Shown in pieces: positions 23,675-35,005 of a stretch of DNA of 64,000 nt. Made by a program: the position numbers and the translations under genes. The stretch covers positions 401,599 to 465,598 of the forward strand of contig SSNP01000041.1 of the NCBI GenBank assembly GCA_006937955.1, read 5' to 3'. This stretch comes from Pachypanchax playfairii (Eukaryota; Chordata; Actinopteri; Cyprinodontiformes; Aplocheilidae). The number at the start of each line of letters is the position of its first letter. Within the stretch, counting starts at the first letter, position 1. The notes under the pieces were generated by a model that saw only the letters and a list, made by a program, of their open reading frames with translations, was not told the origin of the DNA and searched no databases.

Positions 23675-25232
23675 ATCAGAAGTTAGGACTGTTTCATGCA
23701 ATTATATCTAGTGCAGGCTCGCTCGACTCTGCATACAGATGTGCAAGACGGAAGAAAAAAATTCATATTAGACATTGTTTCATGAATTATTCTTTAGTTT
23801 CTTTACTTTTGCAGTATGAGTTAGTAAAATAAAAAAACACAAAGCCCTAATGCATTAAAACCTACTAAAATTTAACAACCTTTGCATTATTTAGCTAAAG
23901 AAAGTGACTCATTAAAACACTGTTACTGGATATTGTTTGATGTAGAAAAGTTGGCAGGAAGCCAGCGGTGACATTTAATTTTTACCACTAAATTAGCTAT
24001 TTTTATTATAGTATTACTCTGCAGATTTTGTTCTCTTTTGTCAATGTATTATTACTGACTAAAATTGAAAACCCTTAAGAACAATATGCCTTTATGTCTA
24101 GAAAAGCACTGAGTGAGAACTGTGAAAAATTTACAGCCTTTCTGTTGTGATAATTCAATTTCCATCCAGGAAGGAAGGAACAAACAGATTAGTCTCAGAT
24201 ACACAAATATGAATGGAGACGTGTTGTTATGAAAACAAACCCGGGGTTTTTTATTAGATTATTGTTTCATCTTCCCTTTCCTTCCTTTGCTTTCTGTGTG
24301 CATCTTCTGTTATTTGAGCACTGCGTCCCATGAGGTTGAAAACCTTTTCCTTTTTTTTAATTAGCCAACTAAGAGTGTGTTTGTGTGCGAGTCAGAGGGA
24401 AACAGGGAATACAAATAAAAGGGTTGTGAACAGTGAAGCGTGACTTGACGTGGGGCGGTAAGCTGGCAGGTGATTGGCTTGTTGGTCTAGCACTGCAGCT
24501 CCAACACAAACAACTGAATCAAACACACAAACAGGTGAAAGTGTATGTGTGCGAAACAGAAACACTGGGCTCAAATATTTGGAAAGTTTAAAATTTCTCT
24601 TGTGTACTTGTGAATAAATCTATAAGGGAACTGATGTAGCTTAATTTTCACCTATTTCTCAATCTATCCACATTACTCCTCCCTTCTTCTGCTCTTAAAA
24701 ACTGTCAACCGCTTTAGTCTTTCTCCTGCTCTCCGTATTAACAAAGTCTTCACTTAGGGGACAAAAACAGATGAAATATCAAAAAATGTGGGAGTTCATC
24801 AAGCACAGGGATGCTCCCCCCAAGTGTATACAGACTATACCGTGGTTAGGGTTTGTCACACGCAGGCTTTCCTTCGTCCCCTTACGTGAAGGCTTTTACA
24901 ATAGAGGCTGTGTTTATCAGATGCTTTTGCTGACAGTGTGCTTAGCTTTAAGCCTCCTTTCATACTGGACAAAAACCTCAATACAAAACCCAAACCCAGG
25001 GTTTTGTGTTTGCACAAAAGACACAAACTAGAACATGGATGGTCTTTGCAGGATCTCAGCTAGGTCTTCAGAACAGTAAAAGCGGATTCCATTCATTACC
25101 TCTGACAGAGCGTGATGACTCAGCAATGGCTTTGTGTACAGAAAGGTCCTGGGGTTCATCATGGTGGTACCAGTGTATTGCGTTCTAGGGTAATCAGTAG
25201 TAATGTATCCATGACACGGGACCAAGGAGTAA

Positions 25233-27445
25233 TGGTGCATTCACACCGGCCCAACCATCAACTTCATAAGCGGCAAGTTTATATGTAAAGTCTATGGTGG
25301 ACGGGCGTCAGACAGACGTCAACGGCTCTGCGGCGCTTTGTGAGCGTTATGAGCGGCAACTTTTCAAGCTTTTCTAGCATTTCAGGCGTTGACGCTTGAA
25401 AAGCTAGAAAAGCTCAAAGTTCAGCTAGCTGAATGTAACCCACTTCTGAGTATGTACACGTCGCCACTAGGTTCGTAGGAGCTATGAGTAAGAGTAATAA
25501 CCAGGGACACCAGTATAAGTTATGAAAAGCAACTTTTAGTTGTCAGAATTATTTGAACAGAACACAAATAACAATGCCTATGGGCCCTTTAACTGTAAAA
25601 TAAAATAGAATAAAATAAATTGTCCTTCCAAAGGTCTTGGTTCAGAATTGTTCGTTATGGATCCAAAGTTCAAGTCAGGTAAGTCAGAGTAAAATAGTCA
25701 AGTCAGGAGTGTATTCAGTGTGGCTCCTGTTGGTGTCAATTCTTGGAATCGGCACAATCCTACCACAACCTCAGCTGAAGGATGTGGTGATGATCAGAGT
25801 TCTGCTGGGAGGCTCGCCATCTACAAGTCGCTGGTTAATCTCGTTGACACAAGGACTGAAGCTTCATCAAGTTTTTTCCAACCAATATGAAAAGACCTGA
25901 CCTGCATTAGTAAAACAGGTTATAGTCTCAGTTCTTCCATAAAAATGATCAACTAGATTAATTCAAAGTGTTGTACAACATATTATCTGTCTTTTCTCAA
26001 AATGGAATATAATAATATAGGATACAGGTAGGTAACCAATTATTTCCACAATAAAGTTTCAGTGTCAGAATAAACCATTTTAACCAATAGTAATATCAAT
26101 TAAATAAAATAGCATTTTTCCAATGAATTTACATAAACAAATTAGCTTTTTAATGTAATTTGTTCTTTTCCCATATGTAATGTCTTTTCTTTTAACCCTT
26201 TTTAACATAGGATTTTAGATTTAAATAAAATAAATGAAATACATTGTTTTTAATTGACAAAAGTAACAATTTACAGCTGTGCTGCTTTTAACCATCTTAA
26301 TTAACTTAAAATGACTCTTTAGCTTCTCCACTCTGTATGGCTTTTAATCTTTAGTCACATTGGAAAAATGACTAGTTATTTCACAGTGTAAAAGTATCAC
26401 AATGCGCTTATCTTAGTGATACAGGACATTGTTAATCGTTCCTGATACATTAACACAAGTTTTCTTTCAAGTTTTCTTTTCAAAAGTTCACATAAGTGCT
26501 TTTTAGTAAATTACATTCATCATAAAACAACATAAAATACACAAAAGATATCCTTAATGGCAGCTAGCATGGTCACCACGTGTTGTTTCCACATACACAC
26601 ACATTAAGAGCATGGCAGAAACTAGCTTACCAAGTGAGAGTTTCTACAGAGGAGACCGGAACAGTTAAGGTGGCTCCTCGACGACTCTCCAACGTCTACA
26701 ACGGGACTTCAATCAGTTTACAACACTAACGACATTAAATCTTAATATCAGTGCAAAATAACACATTTTGATACCTTTTTCTCTCGCTCTCCAGCTCCCA
26801 CGAGCGAAACAACACCAGAGTCTCGTTTGCGCATTTGCGATGTTAAGCTACTGCAGGTATCTTTGTGCATTACTTCCGGTTTTTACAAAATAAAGTCCCG
26901 GTTTCAAAATAAAACACACAAGCATTTACAATCATGAAATTAAAAGAAATAATGATCAGATAAGAACATAAATCATTACTTTAACCCACTTTTAGGCGGG
27001 TTACACCAACTTTTGACGTTGATAACGCTCTTGAAGCGGCATGTCAACCAATCAGAGCGTCTCATCGTAGTGACGTAAGATGTCACAGCACGTAGCCGGA
27101 AAGAAGTGGGATCAGCCAAAATGGAAGATAAATTAACCTCATCCAAACGTAGCATCTAAAGAATGGGGTGTATCCACAAACGGCGCTGATGCACCCGACG
27201 TCGACGTTGTCTAGATCTATGAAGTAAATAAATCCAAGCTATTGTCTCAATATGATCCGCAATAGCTCCGTACATCCGATAACAAAGGAAGCCCCGCCTT
27301 CGCGCTCTTTTTCGGTCAGGTTTTACGAGCTTTAACGCCTATGCGCTCTGACTGGCAGGCGTTATGAGCTTCAACTTCAAACGTCAAATTTGGAGCGTTA
27401 TCAGCGTTGCTTGACATTGACAAAGTGGCCGGTGTGAATGCACCA
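25233..27445. mobile_element. Non-autonomous PIF/Harbinger-like element (2.2 kb)
   Basis: The left end TGGTGCATTCACACCGGCC and right end GGCCGGTGTGAATGCACCA are perfect 19-bp inverted repeats. TAA flanks both sides (25230-25232, 27446-27448), fitting the TWA target duplication of PIF/Harbinger elements. No transposase frame is visible; the inside is AT-rich between GC-richer ends. Subterminal copies of GAGCGTTATSA-type repeats and a long hairpin (25366-25415) are listed separately. Superfamily assignment rests on the target-site length and sequence only, so another TIR superfamily is possible. Confidence 0.8.
25366..25415. repeat. Near-perfect subterminal hairpin inside the Harbinger-like element
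   Basis: Two 24-bp arms (25366-25389 and 25392-25415) match inverted at 21 of 24 positions with a 2-base loop. The left arm reads AAGCTTTTCTAGCATTTC. Confidence 0.75.
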
Positions 27446-30400
27446 TAAGCGTAGCATGGTGGTCCAGTATTTGAAGCTGGATTGGCAACGTTGGCTACAA
27501 AGCTAGACTAAGACCCAATCATGTGATGGCAGCTTGCTCCTTTTTCGTGACCCTATTCCTTACAAGGTCAGTCATACTACAGTGGAGCCTGGGTCAAACA
27601 TGGGTGTACACTGGATCAAGTTGCTGCTGATGTATAGAGAGCATGTTGAGGGTGCAGGAGGACATCTCTTACATGTGGAAAATAACAGAAAAAAACCTAT
27701 TTGGAATAGTGTTTTCCACATTTCTCTAGCCACATTCTAATACTTTCTGTAGGTGGGTGAGTAAAGCTCAGTCACTTGTATGACAAAACATTTAAAATGC
27801 AGATTATGAGGTAGATCTCAGTCTAACACAACAGAAACAATGTGATGTGTGTTTATATAAAACAACATGCTCATGTCAATGTTTGTTATAAATAAAAGAT
27901 ATTAAAACGTGCATTAAACTGGTCAGTACAGATAAAGTGTGCAGAAAATATTATGAATAACTTACCAATTTAAATCAGAGTTATTATATTGACTTCCTTG
28001 AAAAATATATCAGCTTGGTTTTCTCATTCCAGTTCAATCTAATATAAATGCCCTCAAACTCAATTTATTTCTAATCAAGTATAATTGAGCACGGTCCAGT
28101 TCGGTTTCTGCGTATCTATAAAACTAATTTTAATGAAAGAAGCCAACAGAATTCATGAAGTCTTTAAATTCTCTTCCTGAAAACTAATGGAGCAGTGAGC
28201 AAAAGTGACGAAGAACCTAAAACCCTCGTTATGACAGTGTGAAACTAGAAAAGAACCCCGGTGGGCTAAATGCAGAATCTGAAACAGAAGCTGGAAAAGT
28301 AACTCAGCAGAAAGTGGGTTTTCCTTTGTGACCATCATATCTGCTGAGGCTGCAAAAGTCAGGATTCTACCAAAATTTCACAGAAACATGAATAAAATCA
28401 TTGTGCATACTCTCAACCTCGCCATATTAAAGTTTACATGTTTGTATATTTTATAAATCAAAATATAAATGACTGTTTAGACCTGAACATTTCTCTCTCT
28501 TCTTGTTTTGCCTCCATCCAGTCCTGCTGCTTCAGCTCCAGCCTTTCTCATCATTATGATTCACAAAATAAAGTTTGTCATGCGAGTCAAGGTGACTCTG
28601 TCAAACTTGCGTCTTCCTCCTCCTCCTCCTCATCCATTGTTATGCTTGGTCCTCCTCCCTCCCCATGTCAGGACAGCCGTATTGACTGAGACATGCGAGA
28701 CTAACTGACAAGCGCGGCTGATCAAAGAGCGGAGGATGTGTTGGGGGGGGGCAGACTGTGGGTACAGTGAGAGGAGTTGATAAGGAGAACTGGGGAGTGA
28801 GCAGATGGAGGAAGAGGGAGGAGGAGGCTAAGGGTGAGTAGAGGAGAACAGGCAATGTGGAATGCAGAGTGAGAAGGAGTATTGCAATGTCACGGCATCT
28901 TTAAAGTGCTGCGTTGGCTGTCTGACTGGTCTGATCCCTCCAAAACAAAGCGGCCTCATGTGGGACAGATGCGATACTCTGACGAATTGACTGTAGACAA
29001 GGTGAAAAGGTGGCGGCGCTATGGGGAGATGGGAGATGATAAACGAGCAGATTCATAGTGATGTAACAACACCATGAAACGCTGGCATCAGATGGATGGT
29101 TTTAAGCTTTATTTTGATTACTTTTTGTGCTTAAATGCCACATTTATTGCAATTCGAATTTAAATGTGATGCAAAGCGTCGAGTCGTGAAGATTTGCAGA
29201 GTTTCATTTTCAAAAACAACTGCTTTGAGAATATTGAGTGTGGCTTGTACCCCTGTGCACAGCACGTTCCAGTGTGTTTGCTTTCTTTAGACAAGACTCT
29301 AAAGTGCCGAGCGCCACAGTTAATCAGAGGAGGAAAAGAACTAGAAGTCCCACAGATTGGACGGGATCCTCACAGTTTCTGTTAAACCATTTTCCTTATG
29401 TGTTTATGCAAACAATAAAACTGGAGGAGGACAGGGAGAAAAAGCCAAGGTGTCATTAATGTGTGGGTTAGTCCATAAAGAATTTGAAAAATTCTATAAG
29501 ATACACGAGTGAGTCATTAAATAAACATTCAGTGATGATAAAATTAGAAACATTTTCATGTTCGTTTCAAGCTGAGACTGTCAGAAAGATTTAGGCTGCC
29601 TTTACTTTGGATGAAGATGTGAAAAACTAGCCAAAACATGGGGGATCTTTGCAGGGTCTTGGTGTGTCGATGTGGGAGGATTGTTGTGTTAAAAACCTAT
29701 TTGGTTAACGCGCAGAGCAGAATCATGAATGCCTTTGCAACAATGGAGGGTTTCCAAGTTTTTCAAGTCTTAAGTTAGGGACGCCGCAGAGGGTTTGTTT
29801 CTGCTTCTGTTGCTTAAAATGGTTTTTCTGAGGTTTCTGTTGAATATTTTAGCTCCACAGGTGTTCTTACCTTCATAGTGGGTGTGAAAACAGGTCAACA
29901 ACTTCTCTTTCAGTTTTTATCTCTCAAACTACGCAGGTGGCGATAAAACCCGAGTTCAAATGGCCGGTACTTGTTTCGTCACAACTCCTTTGTTCGTTAG
30001 TATTCGGCAGCTCTCGCAGTTGAAACCACGCCTAGCATGCAGCTGCAAAAAGCTGTAGCATAAGACGTAACAAACAGGAAGAGAGAACGTCTGATGTTGC
30101 CATGCACAGTGGGGCAGGAAATAGTATACCTTGCTCTCATAGGCTAGTTTGTTAGCCAATCTGAGTCCAGCTAATTTGATTAATGAATATGAACGAGCTG
30201 CTGCTCGGGCTGACGGAAGGAGCCGGAAAAACATGAATTTTGACGTAGACAGATTGAAAGGTCTGTTAATCAGTGTTTCCAGATGTTTTTTAGATACAAA
30301 AGGTTTCATATTACAGGTAAATACTTAAGAAATAACCAAAAGGTCCTGAAATTTGTAGAAAATGGCCTCTTTAAATAATTTTGAAGGGAAAAAAGTTTTA

Positions 30401-32395
30401 AAACCGAAATAAAACAATAAATCTTCTGTCGTCCTCTAAAATCAGCCCTGGGTCAGCAGCAAGGTGAAGATCTAGTTTTAGTATTAAAGAATCACTTTAT
30501 GCTGATTTTGTCAGTTTATTATTGATACAAAACACACAAAAAAAGCCTTTTGGGGAAAAAAGAAGAAAATCCCATATAATGATGAGACAAGCATAGTGCA
30601 CAGTGACTGAGAAAGAGGTAAATTAAGGCTTTTCAGGCGAAAAGTGAACACATGGTTTAATAGAATAATTCCATCTCCTACATGTCCATACTGTGTCTTT
30701 GAATATCAACGTGTGATTCATGCATTTACAGCAACAGGCACAAAAGGCCTCAAAACAAAACTGTATTGCAAGAATATAAAAGTAGCATAAAATAAAAATT
30801 TTATTGCACTTTGTTACCTTCTAAAACTAATTTGACTGAGCTCCAAGTGAGCATCATAGCATAAACCGTATGGTGCATTTGATTCATTCAGCCTCTGCTT
30901 TTAATCTTAATCTAAAATAATTTTCTAGACCTGTGTTGCAGTAAATGAGCCCATTATTCCACCAGCAATCCATACATTTAATCACATTTAACCACCTGAT
31001 TTCAAACATGCCCACTAACAACACTTTACAGCTTCCTGCCTGGTAAATCTGACTGTCCAGATGAAAGAAAACCATGTTTCAGAACCTGAAAATGTCACGG
31101 TTTGCCTTTAACAGCCGCGCTAATGCTGTCACACTGAGCTACTTGCTAATTTCATGCTCCACGCAACAGGGATAATTTAGTCCCAGTCTGTCTGTCGCTC
31201 TGTCTTTCTGCTGAGGAGGAGCGGTCCGTGTGTTTGTTTCGCTCTGAATCCCCTCCTCGGTGTGTCTTCCTCTCTGTTTTGCCTTTCAAAAAAATCAATA
31301 GGAAGACGAGTGGAAAACTGTGCGTACAACACAAAAAAGGACAGAGGGAAATAGGTAAAAAGGAAGAGAGATAATATGGAGAGGAGTCTGAAAGTAGAAA
31401 GACAGGAAGGGCTGTCTTGTGTTGGATGGCACTACTGAACAGATGGCTGCACTTACAGAGAGAAAACCACAGAGGAGACGTTACAACACACAGGTTAAAA
31501 TCTCCCTCGAAAGACAAACACACATGAAAACACACACGTTCGGTAGCAAAGGGCAAAAACTTTCCATTTATCATCATTTTAGGCTAAAAGCAAAAACAAG
31601 ATCTTCGAAACAGACTAATCTGGAACTAAATCCTTAACAAAAAGATCAGCACCACAAATATCTGTAAAACAAAAGGACGTGTGTAAGGAGAAAAGCAGTA
31701 CAGCACAAAAAGTACAAGGGCAGAGCTGAACACACAAGAACAGCTTTGTGCTCTGCTGCCAGCTCTACTAACAGAGGGGGAAAACACCAAATTTCCCTCA
31801 ACCAGGTTCTGACTGAAGGTAAGGCAAAGTGATGGGGGTGAGTGTGAGGATATGTGTGTTCAAGCTACAATCCAAACAACATTGTAAAACATCAAATATT
31901 TAGCATATGGATTACAAGTACAAAGTGCACTCACACTGTCGCCGAGTCACAACAGAGAAACACTGTTTAATGATTCATTACTGGTGAACTCGAGTCCAGC
32001 CAATACTTTCCCTTCATCCGCTCCACATCTAAGTATTCCACTCTGCACTGCTCTGGAATGTCAAGTGAAAAGCCCAAATCTTACCAGGAACTGTATGTTC
32101 AGACACTTAATCAGTTAGGATGAGTCGGTGCATTTCTCACAGAGATATGCTGAAAATGGAGTAATTTAAAACATTGATGTTTCTGTATCAGATACAAGGA
32201 GCCTAGTAGAAATAAGAGACAAATAATATACCTCGAGAGTCAATTTCTCACCTCTCGTTTAAGGTAAAGAGAACTGCAGGTATGTGGGCAAAAATGTGAA
32301 ATTGTGGTATGTATCTGTACAAACACCATGATCGTGTGGGTGAGTAAGCTGGACTTTAAGCTCCACATCTCTGATGCACAGACTCATGGTCAAAT

Positions 32396-32690
32396 GGTAA
32401 TGGTTGGTGATATTAACGTCCTGTTTGTGGGACATTAGTATATGCGAGAGGGCAAACTTTTCATGAAAGAATAAAGTTACATTAGCACCAAGCACACCAT
32501 TGTTTTTCTTGTGAAATTACCAATAAGTTTGATGCGTCACATGACCCTCCTCCTATTGAAAAAACAAAAGTTGGATCCAAGACGGCTGACTTCCAAATGA
32601 CCACCATGGTCACCACCCATCTTGAAAAGTTTGCCCCCTCACATATACTAATGTGCCACAAACAGGACGTTAATATCACCAACCATTCCC
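32396..32690. repeat. Large inverted repeat, two 70-bp arms at 93% identity
   Basis: Arm 1 (32396-32465) starts GGTAATGGTTGGTGATATTA. Its inverse at 32621-32690 differs at 5 of 70 bases by eye. A 155-bp spacer separates them. Similarity stops sharply at both arm edges. Part of the right arm and its flank (CCATTCCCATTTTATTAAGG) is familiar to me as a dispersed fish repeat, which suggests two head-to-head copies of one repeat. Family unknown. Confidence 0.7.
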
Positions 32691-33149
32691 ATTTTATTAA
32701 GGTGTATCCATATAAATCGACTACACATCATTCATAAACAGAGAAGAAAGCCCTCTGGGTTCTGATATGCTGACATGGCATTTCTGGGAGTTATTGGCTA
32801 GATCCTGAACTCACAGGAACCTCAGGGTGTTTCGAGATAAATCACCGTTTGGATTTTAAGTGTCAAGTAACATCGATGTCATCCTACGAACAGGTCACTC
32901 AGAGTTCATCAAGATCCAGACGGGATTTGTTTAATGATTCAGGTTTTGGTTTATTGGTAGCAAACTGAGTGCTTCAGCTATAAACCTCAACATTTGCAAA
33001 TTTCAATTCTCATTTCTTCATTGTCCCTTTTGTATTTTTCTTCACATAAAAGGTCTGTTGTCAGTTACAACCGTCCCTGTTTTGTAACCCTAACAGTCTT
33101 TTCAGCATGGCCTTTTGATCTTTCACTTTCCCTCCAAAATTAGCCTTCT

Positions 33150-33655
33150 CTTTATTCTAATCATTTATTTTCTTGGTTCTTGAAGATACAAAAGCTAGCA
33201 GCAGGCAGCTTCAGTTAGCTTACGATTTCATTTTGCCCCATTTCAAATTTGACACCAACTTCAGAAACAGAGAAATGTTCAACCTTACAACCTTGTCAGA
33301 TATGACAAGAAACATTCCTATCCATCCATATGAAAAGCAAGATCACGATTTGAAGCATGGAATCAAGAAGCTCAGGGTTGCTAAAGATGCTGCAAACAGT
33401 TGGCTAAAGAGACAACAGCAGAAAAGTTTCAAACACCAGATTGTGAAAACGCTCAGCACAGCTGGAGGAATCAGCGAAGCAGCGGTCCACTTCAAACCCG
33501 ACATCAACTCTCCTATCGACACCTCTCACCTAATCAAACAGTCTGATGTGGTCACATGTCTTACACTCTCAACCCCTGCTTCAACTGGAAAATCCATTAT
33601 ATGTACTCAGCTCAAGCTTCAAACACACATTCCAGCACATACACACACAAACTGA
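33150..33655 (+). other. Unassigned open reading frame (about 160 codons)
   Basis: An uninterrupted frame inside an intron, on the strand opposite the host gene. The first in-frame ATG gives MFNLTTLSDMTRNIP. It contains a basic, Lys/Gln-rich stretch (WLKRQQQKSFKHQIVK) and ends in a Thr/His-rich CA-repeat tail, which argues against a real C-terminus. I recognise no domain. No clear promoter, poly(A) signal or splice context is visible. It may be a chance frame, a repeat-derived fragment or a pseudogene. Confidence 0.2.
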
Positions 33656-34877
33656 ATCAATAGGAGACATTAGGTGTTATTGACAATGCCAACAGAGGTT
33701 AACAATATGGCCTTACCGTAAACGTCGGCTTTTAAGATCTGAGTAAATGTCAAAGGGCAACAAAGTCAGAGGGCTCAGATTTGTTTGAACAGCAGTAAAA
33801 TCTACTTCTCAGTCTGTTACCTACACATCCAGTCTGTTTTACAAATATATTATTCAATAATGTTGTTACAAATACCAAGAATTACATATAAACTGTGGGT
33901 ATTGCATGTGATGCATAGCATAAATGAAACTACAAATAAGTATAACTTCAGTATAACATCATAATGAGGGCATAAGTGTAATAAAAGTTGATGTTTTTAT
34001 CTAATGAGAATACGGATTTGTTTTTTGGTTTTTTTACTCCAAAAGTCTTCCAGTTTTTATTCTGTCAACAAACTTGTCTTTTTTTTAAATGCAGGATGGT
34101 AACGTGGAATATGAGCATCATTTTGAGACATTTTATTCCCCAACAAAACGACTAAGTATGAACATTAATATAATGTCAGATGTGTTTTTTTGTTTCCAAT
34201 TAGTCACAACTCGGTCTCACTGTGCTCAAAGTTGTTTCATATTTCTTGTATTTCTCACAATTCTGACTCAGTGACTCTCACTGAAACGACATAATATGCT
34301 AATCTTAGCCGTCAAATTGTGTTTATGATCACCAGTTTAAAAAACTTCCTTACATCCTTTTATCATAAACACCAGCTCTATATTTTATTTTGAAAGTTTT
34401 GAACACTAGAAGTCCAAGAAAGAATGCAGAATATCCATAATATCTAGGAAATGACAATACATGTAAATATTTTTAACTTATGTCAACCAGCCATGATTTA
34501 TTGAGATTTGGGGTTTTACATCAATCAGCAATGTTTTATCATTACGATTGTTATTATATGTTTTAGAATTTTAGTTTTAACTTGGCACAAAAAGAATAAA
34601 ACAAGATAGTTGTGTGAAATGCAAAGCATTTCATATGCACAGTAAAGTAAAGCAGCAACTATCTGCAGTGTTTCAATACCTTTTTTAAGGTATTATGTTA
34701 CATTATATTGCTGAACTGGCTGCGATGTAATGGATGCAAACACAAAAGCTGCATCACTTTTCAGCCTATCACAGATGTGATTATTCCTGTTCCTAAAATT
34801 TCATGCAGAGTCAGATGGAGAGAAATGAAAATGGAACAAAAAAGCTCAGCAACCGTAACCTTGTTGTGTGATTGTAC

Positions 34878-35005
34878 CTGATAGGTGTCCCATAGTCTGA
34901 TGGTGCACCGCAGCGGCAGCTCCCTCATCAGGAGGTTGTTCATCCAGCGGAAGGCAAACTGCAGGTACTCCACCTCGTAAAGCTGCATGTGGCGATGCAC
35001 CGACT
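34878..35005 (-). CDS. tbc1d22a: TBC1 domain family member 22A-like, internal exon (TBC core)
   Basis: After a polypyrimidine tract and AG acceptor at 35006-35007, the minus strand encodes (E)SVHRHMQLYEVEYLQF, then AFRWMNNLLMRELPLR and CTIRLWDTYQ, with a GT donor at 34876-34877. The exon is 128 bp; its first two bases complete the Glu codon begun at 43849. FRWxNxLLxRELPLxxxxRLWDTY is the C-terminal conserved box of TBC Rab-GAP domains. This exon alone makes the family call secure. Confidence 0.95.

Larger units (their letters stand above)
21010..34877 (-). other. Intron of the TBC1D22A-like gene (13.9 kb)
   Basis: Donor GT at 34876-34877 and acceptor AG at 21010-21011. It contains the LINE/SINE tail, hAT, Harbinger-like and inverted-repeat elements listed separately, plus an AAAC tetranucleotide run near 21375-21394. 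The stretches 21840-23050, 23690-25220, 27450-32390 and 32700-34870 hold only short ORFs and low-complexity sequence that I cannot assign. A plus-strand frame at 33173-33655 is listed separately. Confidence 0.8.

Noticed and set aside
29956..30309. 117-codon minus-strand ORF
   Set aside because: No domain recognised; the surrounding DNA feels like an interspersed repeat, but I could not define ends or family.
31152..31577. 141-codon minus-strand ORF
   Set aside because: Ends in a low-complexity charged stretch (ERKTHRGGDSERNK) and has no family resemblance; overlaps a purine-rich tract.
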